Shown here piece after piece: positions 11,061 to 21,462 of a stretch of DNA of 64,000 nt. How positions within the stretch are numbered: the stretch's first letter is position 1; each line of letters starts with the position of its first letter. This stretch comes from Benincasa hispida. Its lineage: Eukaryota; Streptophyta; Magnoliopsida; Cucurbitales; Cucurbitaceae. Both the position numbers and the translations under genes were made by a program. A model generated the notes under the pieces. That model was not told the origin of the DNA. It did no database searches and saw nothing but the letters and a program-made list of their open reading frames with translations. The stretch is taken from contig NC_052350.1 in the NCBI RefSeq assembly GCF_009727055.1, forward strand, positions 27,741,174 to 27,805,173, read 5' to 3'.

Positions 11061-12392
11061 AAACATTTTGTCTTTTGTTTTGAGTTACAACAGTTAAATA
11101 ATTCAATATCAAGGAGGGCTTTAGATGCTAACGACCTTAGCACGTAAAGATTACTCTCTAAGTTATGTAGAATAAATTTCAACACCATTTTTTTAAAAAA
11201 TAAATGCTTTATTTACAATAAAATTTAAAGTATATGATTGTTCTAACATACACTTTACAAAAATTAAGTTCTTTTTAAATCAAGAACTGCATATACATTG
11301 TCTAATAAAAGACATAATTTTTGTAAACATAAACAGATTCCTCTCACTGTCACAGTTGAGACGACGTGTCCAGTTTCAACCCGCATCACCATCTCACTAG
11401 TCTCTAGCTGCTACCATGAACTAATTCTTTGAAATGAAGAACAAAAAATGTTAGTGGCGCTTGAATCTATTACCAGGCAGATTCATTATTCTCCACTAAA
11501 CAAGTTTCTTATACGAGTAAATCATATTTACTTTGTTTGGTCTTCTTCTTTTCTGCTAAATATTTGGGATAATTCCTTTTCTAGTGTCCCTCCTGATTGC
11601 AATGGAAACAAATTTCCTTTGCAGCCTTAACCTTCTTGCCCTTTTGGGTAGCAGCGGGGTTAGCTTTCCCCTGACCTCCCTTCTTCTTCCTCCACTTTTT
11701 GGTGCTGGAGGAAGAAGGTACAGATTTCATTCTAGAGGTCGAACCTCTGTAGAAATTCTTAGAGGACGAGGCAAATTTTTCTCACCCTTCTGTTCCTTGA
11801 CTTTTATCTAAGGCTGAAAAGTCTACAGCTTATTGAGCAGGGTGGTCAAGTTGTAGTCAAGCTTGTTCATGATAGCATTGCTACGAAACTGAAGATAACT
11901 TTCAGGTAAATTTTCCAAGATGAAGCTAACTTGACGGGCCTCATAGATAACAGACTCATTCATCTCTGCCACGTTAAAGTCGACCATCATGTTCAAAAAA
12001 TGTTCATAAACAGATGTCCCTTTTTTCATCCCAACAATGAAGATGTATTTGAGAGCATCATGCTTGAGCTATGTGGACGGTTGTCCAAACATTCCCCTCA
12101 GGGACTCAATGATCTCACAGGCCATAAGCATGGGCTCATACTTCTTGGCCAAAACTTTAGACAAGTTGGTCGAGATATATGCTCGGGACTTTTCATTTGC
12201 CTTAACCCATCGCTTATATGCCTCTCGAACATTTCGAGTTGCATTGGCAGCAGTGACTTGAGGACACTTCTCAACCAGGACAAATCGCAGATCATCAATA
12301 ATGAGTACAATATTAATAGTATTTTTCCAAGTTGTATAGTTATCACCATTTAACTTATTAGTGGAAAGTAGGTTTAAAGTAATGCTCATCAT
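11061..12392 (-). pseudogene. gag: copia element A: gag and protease (broken)
   Basis: Gag forms the particle. The best start is one of two adjacent ATGs at 12392/12389 (MMSITLNLLSTNKLNGDN), matching the F and B gag starts; the longer frame from 12443 adds residues absent from them. The capsid region reads to 11823 in one frame with one internal TAG after FGQPST (12069). It then meets a TAG at 11823-11825 in NKL*T, where D and F keep Gln. The zinc knuckle near 11560-11610 has CFHC and GH, but its Trp is a stop and its last Cys is Tyr. Protease near 11380-11450 is degraded. Confidence 0.8.
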
Positions 12393-14648
12393 TATGAGAT
12401 TGTTGAAACCATACAATTTATTTATATTAGTTATTAAACGCATTACTCAACTAAATAACCAATCAATTTAGCAAAATCCTAATGTAACTTATGTGAGGTT
12501 TATTTTGCAATGATGCTTTAGTGAGGCAGGGTAAACGCCACCATAGGGTGATTAGTTACCCCTTTCACTGAATTGAGACAATCTCAACTAATAATTACAC
12601 GAGAATAACTCTTATTCCTATAATTATTAGTCATCATTGTTTGGTCCAGAAATTGTTAACTTGATATTTTCTTGTAAGTGTAACCCCTCATTTTAGATTC
12701 TAGAGTTCCACCCTAATGAACCAACCATAGGGAAAAACTGATTGGGGCAAAAACTAAAGTAATCCTATCCATTTCTGAAATTTGAGTAAAAATTCATGCA
12801 AACACTATCCGTAGGGGGACACAAGAAAAGGTATCTCAAGGTCAAGCATGAACTAATGAAGGAGACCATGAGATGTGTTGACACAGGTCCCTCTCCGACT
12901 TACTCTGAACACTCTCTCCATTCACCTTGTTATTGACCTATGCAAACACCACCCTTAGGGGCACACAAGAAAAAGTGCCTCAAGGTTGAGCATAGATCTC
13001 ACAATGCGAACTATATAGGAGAAACGTGAAAGGAAACTAAAGTATCATATACGACATTTTCCTCCCATTGAATATTCTACCTAGGATTGATTAACTTATA
13101 AAAAATCAAGTAATAATTTTTACTAATTGTTTATTAACTTTGCCTAATGTAACATCTACATTAGATAGTTTGACAATGTTGATTGTTGTTCATTAAGCAC
13201 TTTAACAAACTTTAATCATCCATTGCATGTTTGTAACAAATCTATCTAATTCACCTTCCAGATCAGTTCCCAGGTAGGGGTGTTTCGTTTTTGTCAGCTT
13301 AAATACCCTAGCCTAGATAGAACTATCCTAAGACAAAGGTCCCTTATATACATTTGTTACAAGTGTAATCTTTTATTCAAATTCAATTTGATCCTATTAA
13401 ACTGAATTAAAAGATTAAATCTATTTCTGATCTTATTAGAAATATTCATTCAACATAGGTCTAATGTGAAATCAATTTTAAACTATTTAAAAATATTTAA
13501 CCTATGTTAGTATGCAACTCTTTATTATAGATTTTAGTTCTAGTTTCATTTAACTTATAACAATTAGAATGCTTAAATGGAACAATGAAAACCTAACCAT
13601 GCATCTAATGACATACTTTAAAAAATTATAACAATTATAATTTACTAAAGTGGTGTCATGCAATCCATTTTTCATTACATTACATACATAATGATTATAT
13701 AATAAAGCAATGAAAAATAAACAATATACATCCATACATCTAAACTATATATTATAACAATTATAATATAAAAGATGCATGGAAATGTTATTCATGCATG
13801 CATTCATACTTTATAACATTTATACAATATGATGTACATGCATGCTTAATAAATCATGCAGCTTTATAATATAACATTTATATTCAAATGATGCATAAAA
13901 AAATGTATATCCTATGGTGGGATCTTTCTATATGACATACATTATGACATATATAATAATAATAAAAATAACCATATATCACATGCATAATTAAAAGCAA
14001 AAATTTAGACTAGGATTGGCTTTCTAAAACATTAATTAAATTAATAAAATACTGTATATCAATTTGACTAATGTAAAAAACATAATTATTACCAATAATA
14101 AGTAAAAAAAAAAAGAAGTAAGAAAATCGTCGTTTGAACTGCTGGTTAGACACGAACTGCTGATCTGGACCGAACTGCGGGTGCACGGCTCACTTCTAGA
14201 GTGTCGCAACACTCTCTGCCATCATTGCGACACTAGCATCCTTCATGTTCATAGCACAGCACTATGCTACGCAGAGTGTCACTCCGACTGGAGCATTGCG
14301 GCACTAAGGCTTCTACTTTATAGCGTAAGGCCAACATTGCAATGCCGAAGTCTTACGTAGTAAGGTAGAATGCTTGTAGTTTTTCACCTGTTCATCCAAA
14401 ATTCTCCATTCTTGTTCCATTTTCCACTAAATCGAATCCAGAACTTGATCACAAGCGACAAGGACATCAAATACAAACTCGATAGTAATAAATTATGCCC
14501 AAAACAACGGGCTCTTTATATATCGAATCATAAAAAATATCAGTATTCTATAAGGCCAATCCCGAAAACATCCAAATGTACAAAACCCATTCAAAATTCA
14601 TCAATCATAATCATAAACCCAATATTACTTTAAAATAAGGTTCAAAAT
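12393..14648 (-). other. copia element A: 5' leader
   Basis: About 2.26 kb of non-coding leader on the minus strand, matching those of B and F (the complements of tgcctcactaaagc, gtcacactta and cctaagtagaac blocks). The primer binding site is missing: compared with 8041-8090, about 45 bp spanning the LTR end and PBS have been deleted at 14649. A distinct word array lies at 14160-14370. ORFs at 13550-13735, 14370-14633 and 14793-15074 are leader or LTR sequence without domains. Confidence 0.7.
14160..14370. repeat. word array of the GCAACACT/TAAGGC kind
   Basis: Occupies the leader position where other copies hold the CGATCG array. Words include gtgtcgcaacact, ttgcgacact, gcattgcggcact, cattgcaatgc and gtaaggc. 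It includes a perfect hairpin agagtgt-cgca-acactct at 14198-14215. Confidence 0.5.
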
Positions 14649-16425
14649 GAATATCCATTGCGGAAAGGATCGTGTCCCAATTTTATTTTACAGCACATTC
14701 ATAATGTTCAGAGGATGGAAATATAAACATTTGTTCTAATTAAGAATGCATTTACACAAAAATTGAAGAAGAAGAAGGGATCGATAGATCCCTTATCCTT
14801 GAAGACCAAAATTCTTCACGTTCCTCTCCAAGTCACGAACAATTCCTTCTCCCACGAGCTCACGAACACCCAAAAATACAGCAGCGGAATGGAACACCAC
14901 CACAATGATTTCCCCATTATTCTCAAATGATAGAAAATCAATTGAAAACTGAGTGGGGTTTAGTGTATTAATTTTTGGCAAGGAAAAGGGAATTGATTTG
15001 AGAGCAATTACAGAGAGAAAACATAAAGAACTCTTCTTCTTTGATTGAGATCTCAGGGGGAAGAAACTTAACAACTAACTTCTCTTCCCCTTTTTTTCAC
15101 CCATGTTAAAACAAGAGAGTGGAAGGTTGAGGGGAATTATTAAGTAAAATACTTTCCCTCTTAAATTAAAAAAAATATTTTTTAAGAGTAATATCTATAT
15201 ATATATATACCATATGTTATATCTTAATATAACACATGTCTAATATTTTCTCACCATATGTTATATCTTAATATTACATACAACCTATGGTCTAATATTT
15301 TTAATTTATATGAATCAAATTAATATTAAAATTTGAATGATATTCAAATAATTAATTTTCTTTCAAATAAAATTTTATATTATAATGTATTATATACATT
15401 ATATTATATATAATTTAATTCCCTTTATTAAATTGAAATATTCAAATTAATCTAAAATTAATTTGATTTTCATTTATTCCCAGTTGAACTAATGAGGGGA
15501 CCTAATGAACCTATAAATTGAAGCTCCAATGATACTTGATTAATTAATTAAACTCTTTAATTAAATTAACCAATTTCAATTAATTGCCAATCACTCAATT
15601 AAAGATCGAAAACTACTCTCGTTGCACTGTAGGTCTATTTCTGTGTCCATTGGATATAATCAATCAATAGTACGTTGACCCTTCACAAATTGCTTGTAAG
15701 TACAGTTGGGCCAAACTTATCGTTTTGCCCCTATAGTTACATCCAACTTCTTAAGTACCACTAATTCTTCGAATGAACAATAAGTTATAGTCCAACTATA
15801 ATCAAACCCTTCTCGGGCCAGGAGAGGGTGTGGCACCATATTGTTCAACCCCCAGAATCAGACCTTTAAGGAGAAATTTCTCTACTTACCCTAAAATAAG
15901 GAAGGAGTGAATTCCTTCTTGTGAAGCTACATTCCTAGCTCCCCAAACAGACGAGTCCCTAAAATGGTAGGCATATTGAGTCGGAAAAACATGCCAATCT
16001 TACCCATGCAGATCAAAGGACTGCCTTCATAGGCAGGAGTTCACAACTGAATTAGGATTCAGGTCAAGTCACCTATGGTCATCTTGATGTGAAATGTAAG
16101 TCTCTTCTACCAATGGTGTTATATAGAAAGACTATTCACTTTGTAGTCTAATCTTATACAAACTCTTTGTATAGAATACCCCCGCTCAAATGTCTCTACA
16201 TGAGTGATCAAGATCCTATCATTTGTGGTACTTTACAACAATTATAACAACTACAAAGAGGGTCATATCTGTATTGTCACTAGGATAAGGTACCCATGAC
16301 GCCTGCTTACAGAAGATAACGCTCCGTGTGTCACTATGATAAGGTACCCTTTAGGTTATCATTTAAACATGATCTATTCGTATATCTCCACATATATGTT
16401 TAAGTTACAGAAGATAACGCTCCGT
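14649..16425 (-). mobile_element. copia element A: 5' LTR, truncated at both ends (alpha type)
   Basis: Minus-strand copy of the LTR family at 6053-8051, recognisable by the shared blocks around the complements of aaggagttagatgtaact, ttaattaattaaactc and gtccattggatat. The terminal LTR 3' end was lost with the primer binding site. The LTR start (TGTTGGGG and about 150 bp) is missing where it meets gypsy sequence at 16425. At 15209-15300 an imperfect duplication of about 45 bp repeats ccatatgttatatctt. The U5 splice donor seen elsewhere is mutated here (caag/gataag). Confidence 0.7.
16276..16425. repeat. templated filler at an LTR/gypsy junction
   Basis: The 20-bp block gtcactaggataaggtaccc (16276-16295) returns with one change at 16330-16349. 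A 21-bp block beginning ttacagaagataacgc (16307-16327) returns exactly at 16405-16425, the junction itself. Between the first pair lies filler copied from the junction. Confidence 0.7.
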
Positions 16426-16788
16426 ATGATGCTTGCTTATGACAAGCATGCAGATGCGTTGGCGTTCCATTAATATTCATAGCCTTGCAATGCTAAGGGT
16501 AGTGTTGTGATGTTGCCCTATATACGAGCCTATTGCCTAATAGCATCACGATATAGCATTGAGTGAAAGTTGTAACACTACGATTAGGTGTATTTTGGTC
16601 ATTTTCCTTATTTGAATCCCATATGCTCGAATTACCTCCAAAGTGCTTCAAATTGACTCTGTTTGACATACCAAGCTTGATTCTATCTCTTTGGTGCTCA
16701 ATACCTATAAAATAACAAAAATAATATGTAAAATCCATTAACGAGCCTAAATTAAGCCTTGGGAAATAATACTTTTATAGCTCTAACA
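16426..16788 (-). mobile_element. gypsy 3' LTR fragment, minus strand
   Basis: On the minus strand it begins TGTTAGAGCTATAAAAG next to a polypurine tract (16789-16802) and continues with ttaatttaggctcgttaatgg, a style seen at the 3' end of tRNA-Asp-primed gypsy elements. It is cut at 16426 by the copia LTR. The frame at 16493-16738 is inside this LTR and is not a gene. Confidence 0.5.
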
Positions 16789-16802
16789 AACAACCCCAAC
16801 TT
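16789..16802 (-). other. polypurine tract of the gypsy derivative
   Basis: The complement reads aagttggggttgtt, a purine-rich tract directly before the LTR start on the minus strand. Confidence 0.5.
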
Positions 16803-17314
16803 AATTCTTGCTCGTCTCAAGCAAAGTATAAACATACATTCCAGCAAATATACTCATTCTCACAAAACCATGTTTGCTCAAGTTGCAAAGGTTGTTACTC
16901 TAGTCTCACCAGTCAAATAGAATGAAATTTGCAATCAATAATGAAATTCAACTACAACCAATCAATGCAACACATTTTAAGAATGATTCTAAATCTATTC
17001 ATGCAAGAGTTGGCTTAGAGCCGTGCTAGTTAAACTTGCACAACCCAAAAATGTTTTATAAAGTTCTCAATCCATTTTCCCCTACTCTTGCTCGGTTAAC
17101 GACTTAGACATACCAAACTTCCAAAAAAGAGGGCAACACTAAGTCAAGGGTGCCTAAGCTCACACACAAAAAACATAAAAGACATTTGTTTTACCTAGAG
17201 GGTTAGCTTTCACACTCAACCACTGAGAACCTATTTACTCTTTCCTCGTGGGGCCCTAACCAAACACAGTGGATGTAGCTCTTTTCACCTCTATCCATGC
17301 ACATGTACACCTAT

Positions 17315-17342
17315 GTATTTATTTATTTATTTATTTATTTTT
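17315..17342. repeat. (TTTA)n microsatellite
   Basis: About six to seven units of the tetranucleotide tatt, followed by a T-rich tract. Confidence 0.85.
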
Positions 17343-18149
17343 TGCAGGTAAGCTTGCAATTGCCTCATTTCATTATTTTTTATTTTTTTATTTTTTATTT
17401 TCTTCAACAATTAATTTTCTCTTTATTTTTATTCACACTAGGCCCCTTTTTATCCACTTTGTCTAGTTTTTCTCTAAACCAAGTAGGGTACTCCTAAATC
17501 GAAGGTGCCTTTCAGAGTGACAACAAAAATACAAATCATATAATACAATTCTGAGCATGCAAGACTTTAATTATGCAAGAGCAATGACTTAAAGATGCAT
17601 GAGAGACAAGAATTCTTTTTTAAAAAAATTGGGCTAAAAATCATGATTATGCTCTCCTAATATTATTTCATGCAAATTTTATCATAGGAAAAGTGTGTCA
17701 TAAACTATCATCATAACAACCAAACAATAGAGCAAATGAAACAATTAAGCACACAAGCATTGTCCAAACACAACGCTCAAGGACTCCAAACTAATGTATA
17801 CTACCCAACAAGTACCCCACCCCCAACTTAAGTTGATACATTGTCCCCAACGTATCCCTACTCTAAGCTTTATGAAAAATAAAACACCCCTGGTAATGTT
17901 CATGCACACGGGATGGTGATAAGTGGGCGCGACTTCATTTGATTCTTCTTTCTTCTTCAGGATCAAGGAGAGGGACCTACAAAAGAAAAATAAAAACTAA
18001 GCTAAGGAAGCAATAAAAGAAAGAAAATAAATTTGTTCACTTGGCTCCTTCTAGGAAGGGCAAACTTTCAACATTCGTTGCCCGACATTGTTTTCTTGTC
18101 AAGATATGAAAAAATTCTCATATTTCTCGGGCCCTTTCTTCCTTGAATC

Positions 18150-18870
18150 CATGAAGCTTGTCAATGGGAGTGAGCTTTTAAAGCATTCAAGGTCTCCAGA
18201 GACAAATATTTTTGAATTTTTTCATTTTTGGAAAAGTAAATGCAGACTCGACTGACTCAACTGAAAATAAAGACTCAGACTCATGAGGTAAAGATGAACA
18301 GTATTCAAAATTAAAGGAGGAGCTAAAGGAAAGAATAGGATGAGGCTTGGTAGCCTCTACCTCTTTTACTTGAGGCTCCTTGAAATGAAGTACAGACTCA
18401 TACTTAACCCCACAAACTTATTCTTGGCATAGTAGGGGATAAACATCTTTATCATCATCAATCCAGGGGAATTCCTCAATAAGATCGACCTTGGTGTCAC
18501 AGATGACGGGAATCTCTAGATGATTCTCGAAATGCCCAAGTTGAGGGATAGAATCGACCTGAACTAGCATGGAGGCTTGAGTTTCTAGATGAGACTCAAT
18601 AGACTCCTACTCACACTATGAAGAACCATTAGTAAGTTCACACATTATAGAACCCAACGTCTTACCTTGGCCGAAAGTCTAAGGAATCAACTTCTTAATA
18701 TGATTGTCAATGTCGGTTAAATCATTGCTCAGCTCGGTATGATCAGAAAATGGTTGCAAGGAGAATTCCCATTGCCTATGAATTTTCTGAGAAAACTCAT
18801 AAGAGTTGTTAGAAATCTCCATAACCAATTCTTCTAATGACTTACCCGATGATAGAAGGATAATGCATCG
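18150..18870 (-). pseudogene. degraded reading frame of unknown function in the gypsy derivative
   Basis: One minus-strand frame reads for about 240 codons with only about four stops. It shows a coherent, acidic, protein-like composition: KSLEELVMEISNNSYEF near 18840-18790, then NDLTDIDNHIKKLI, ETQASMLVQVDSIPQLGHF, KVDLIEEFPWIDDDKDVYPL and finally KYESVLHFKEPQVKEVEA. The stops are of the TAG/TAA/TGA type expected from C-to-T changes. The first block resembles the helical 'SLE...L' segment of some Athila/Tat gags, but I cannot confirm this. It could be a gag relic or a non-autonomous element's own ORF. No catalytic motif was seen. Confidence 0.4.
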
Positions 18871-19224
18871 ACGTTAAGCTCGGGCTAGGCATCTCCTAGG
18901 GGAAATAGGTATCGCACACAAGACCATATGGAAGCTGAGGACATACTTCGGATGAATGTCCTTGAACAAACTCTACATGTCTCTAGGTTCTGCAATTGCC
19001 TAGTTGTCAAAACTTGCACAAGAGAGGTTAGTTAAGATATTTGATTTCTAAGCTCACTAAATTCGCTTACCTCTTCTTCTCTTCATTGAGCCGCTTGCCT
19101 CGCAAGAAGAATATAATAAATGTTCAAGTCATTTGCCTCAAGTAGACACAAAAAAGAAAAATATTTTTAGGGGTTTTTCAAGTTTACAAGTCAAACTCAA
19201 CTAAAAGAAACTAATTGGCTTGCC

Positions 19225-19242
19225 TCTTTGGCAATGGCACCA
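19225..19242 (-). other. primer binding site, tRNA-Asp type (decayed)
   Basis: Plus strand tctttggcaatggcacca against the plant tRNA-Asp end tccccggcaacggcgcca: five differences, all C-to-T or G-to-A. The 5' LTR that should lie to the right is lost; a copia LTR begins at 19276. Confidence 0.6.
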
Positions 19243-19275
19243 ATTTTTTAAGCCGAATATTTACGTTATTAATAA

Positions 19276-20014
19276 TGTTAGGGTTGATGCCCTAAATCTC
19301 ATGGGTCCTATAGTTTGTAATTGAAATATACAAACATTTTATTTATTTAATAAAATTGGAGATGTTTTATTCGACACTTATTAGTATTAATCCACAAATC
19401 AATAAACTAACATCCAAGGTTATCTTCTGTAGCTTAAACATGTATGTATGGACATACAAGTGGATCATGTTTAAGTGATAACCCAAATGGTCTATAGTAG
19501 ATGGATAAGGCTAATTACCTTATCCTAGTGACATTGTGAATACGACCCGCTTTGTAAATGTTACAATTGTTGTAAAGTACTGCAAATGATTTGATCCTGT
19601 TCATTCATGTAGAGACATGTGAGCGGTGATATTCTATACAAAGGAGTTTGTATAAGACCATACCACAAAATGAATAGTCTCATTATATAACACCGTTCAT
19701 AATAGAGACTTACATTACACTAGGATAATCATGAGTGACATGACATGAATCCTGAGTGAGTTGTGAACTCTTGCCTATGAAGATGGTCATTTGATTTGTA
19801 TAGGTGAGAATGGCAAGATTGCCGACTCAATAAGCCTACCATTTTGGGGATTTATCTATTTAGGGAGCAGAGAACACAGCTACACAAGACAGAATTCACT
19901 CATTCCCTAACGTCTGGGTAAGTAGATAATTTGCTCCCTTAAGGGCTGATTTCGAGGTGTGAACAATGTGGCACCACACCCTCTCTTGGCTTGAGAGGGA
20001 TTTAGTCATAGTTT
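19276..20014 (+). mobile_element. copia LTR, 3'-truncated (alpha type)
   Basis: Starts TGTTAGGGTTGATGCCC and follows the LTR family of 6053-8051 (caagtggatcatgtttaag, atggataagg, tcctgagtgagttg). It breaks off at 20014, where an opposite-strand LTR begins exactly at its terminal TG. It removed the 5' LTR of the gypsy derivative on its left. The frame at 19896-20162 crosses the junction and is not a gene. Confidence 0.75.
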
Positions 20015-21462
20015 TGAAGGAATTCTGTTTACAGAGAACCTTTGAGTGGAAGTGAATCGTCCAAATACCATTCTGATGAACGCATACGTTTACAATCATA
20101 CAAAATAGATTATGCAACAAACTTAAATTATAGCATGCTTTGAAATAAAAACAAAGGATCAAGAGACTATGCCTTTGAAGAACCGTTATTCAAGTAAATC
20201 CCTCAATCGTTCACGAACGCGTCAAACAACACGATCTCCTTCGAACAACAACAAGCAACAACTCGATCCTCAAACCAACCAAACACTACCACTTGGTGAC
20301 CTTGGTATTCTCACTGTGAGAATCCAGGAGTGATGGGCTCTGGCTAATTTTGGTTAGAGGGAAGGTATTGTGTGGAGGAGGAAGACAATCGCGTAAAAAC
20401 AAGGGGGATCTTGTAGATGATGAAGTCTATCGCATAGATAATGTAACTCAATCGTTTAGATGTTGAGGCTATCGTATATTCTCTCTAGCAATCGTGTAGC
20501 AACTCGATTGTGTACTCAATAGTATATCTAATATCTTACGGAATAATTAGAAAACCATTTTCTTTCGTCCCACTTTTTCCATAAAACTTAAATAACTATG
20601 CATTAAGGGTGGTTATGGAGAAAAATGTGTTAATTAATAAATAAAAATAAATATGATAACTAACTTATCATATAATATTTATAACCTATAGTTTTAATAT
20701 TGCATCATATACAATATATAAACCATAGTTCTTTTTCTCTATTTTATGGCATTTAATATAAATCATATTTATATTATATTTAATAACTATGAATCTAATT
20801 CATAGAAAATATATTTGAATCATATTCAAATATTTGTTCCTCCAATTAAACAATAATGTATCAAATACATTATATCATTTATATCATATAATTTAATTAA
20901 TTTAATTATATGATATATAATCAAATTCCCTCTTATTAATTTAAACATTTCAAATTAACCCAAAAACTGATTCTCAACTTGAATCCATTAAGCTACCAAG
21001 GGGACCTTATGGACCTGTAGCTTGAAGCTCCAACGATACGTGAATAACTGACTAAACTCTTTATTCACATTATCCACCATCCATTAACTGTCGGGCACTC
21101 CACTAAAGACCAACAACTGCACTCTTAGAATTACAGATATATTTCTGTATCCATTGGATATAACCAATCAACAGTACGATGACCCTTCACAAATTGCTCG
21201 TAAGTACTGTTGGACCAATTTACCGTTTTGCCCCTGTAGTTACATCTAACTCCTTAAGTACCACTGATTCCTTTAATGAACAATAGATCATGGTCCCACT
21301 ATGACTAAACCTCTTTCGGGCCAAGAGAGGGTATGGCACCACATTATTCAAGACCCGGAATCAACCCTTATGGGAGCAATTTATGTACTTACCCCTACTT
21401 TGGGGAATGAGTGAATTCCATCATGTGTAGCTGAGTACCCAACTCCTCAATCCTTTTTTGGA
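20015..21462 (-). mobile_element. 3' LTR of a minus-strand copia with deleted body
   Basis: Begins with TGAAGG, the complement of the LTR 3' terminus seen before primer binding sites. It runs through blocks shared with other LTRs, including a CGATCG array at 20400-20530, and is cut at about 21462, where leader sequence starts. The LTR start, polypurine tract, pol and gag are missing. The U5 splice donor is decayed (ttcaaag/gcatag). Confidence 0.65.
20400..20530. repeat. CGATCG-type word array (weak) in an LTR
   Basis: Words caatcgtttagat, atcgcatag, gcaatcgtgtag and ctcgattgtgtac, 385-515 bp before the LTR end. More decayed than the other arrays. Confidence 0.45.

Larger units (their letters stand above)
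16803..19224 (-). mobile_element. internal region of a pol-less gypsy derivative
   Basis: Only about 2.4 kb separates the polypurine tract (16789) from the tRNA-Asp primer binding site (19225). No protease, reverse transcriptase, RNase H or integrase motif is readable on either strand. One degraded reading frame is present (18150-18870). The rest is AT-rich non-coding sequence, with a (TTTA)n microsatellite at 17315-17342. This size and content fit a deletion derivative or a LARD-type non-autonomous element that would need proteins from a relative. The frames at 17269-17497 (microsatellite) and 17745-17966 are not genes. Confidence 0.5.

Noticed and set aside
14793..15074. 93-aa minus-strand ORF resembling a short signal-type protein
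   Set aside because: It lies in the R/U5 part of element A's LTR and is not conserved in sister LTRs.
17269..17497. Hydrophobic small ORFs suggesting a membrane peptide
   Set aside because: They are translations of a (TTTA)n microsatellite and T-rich sequence.
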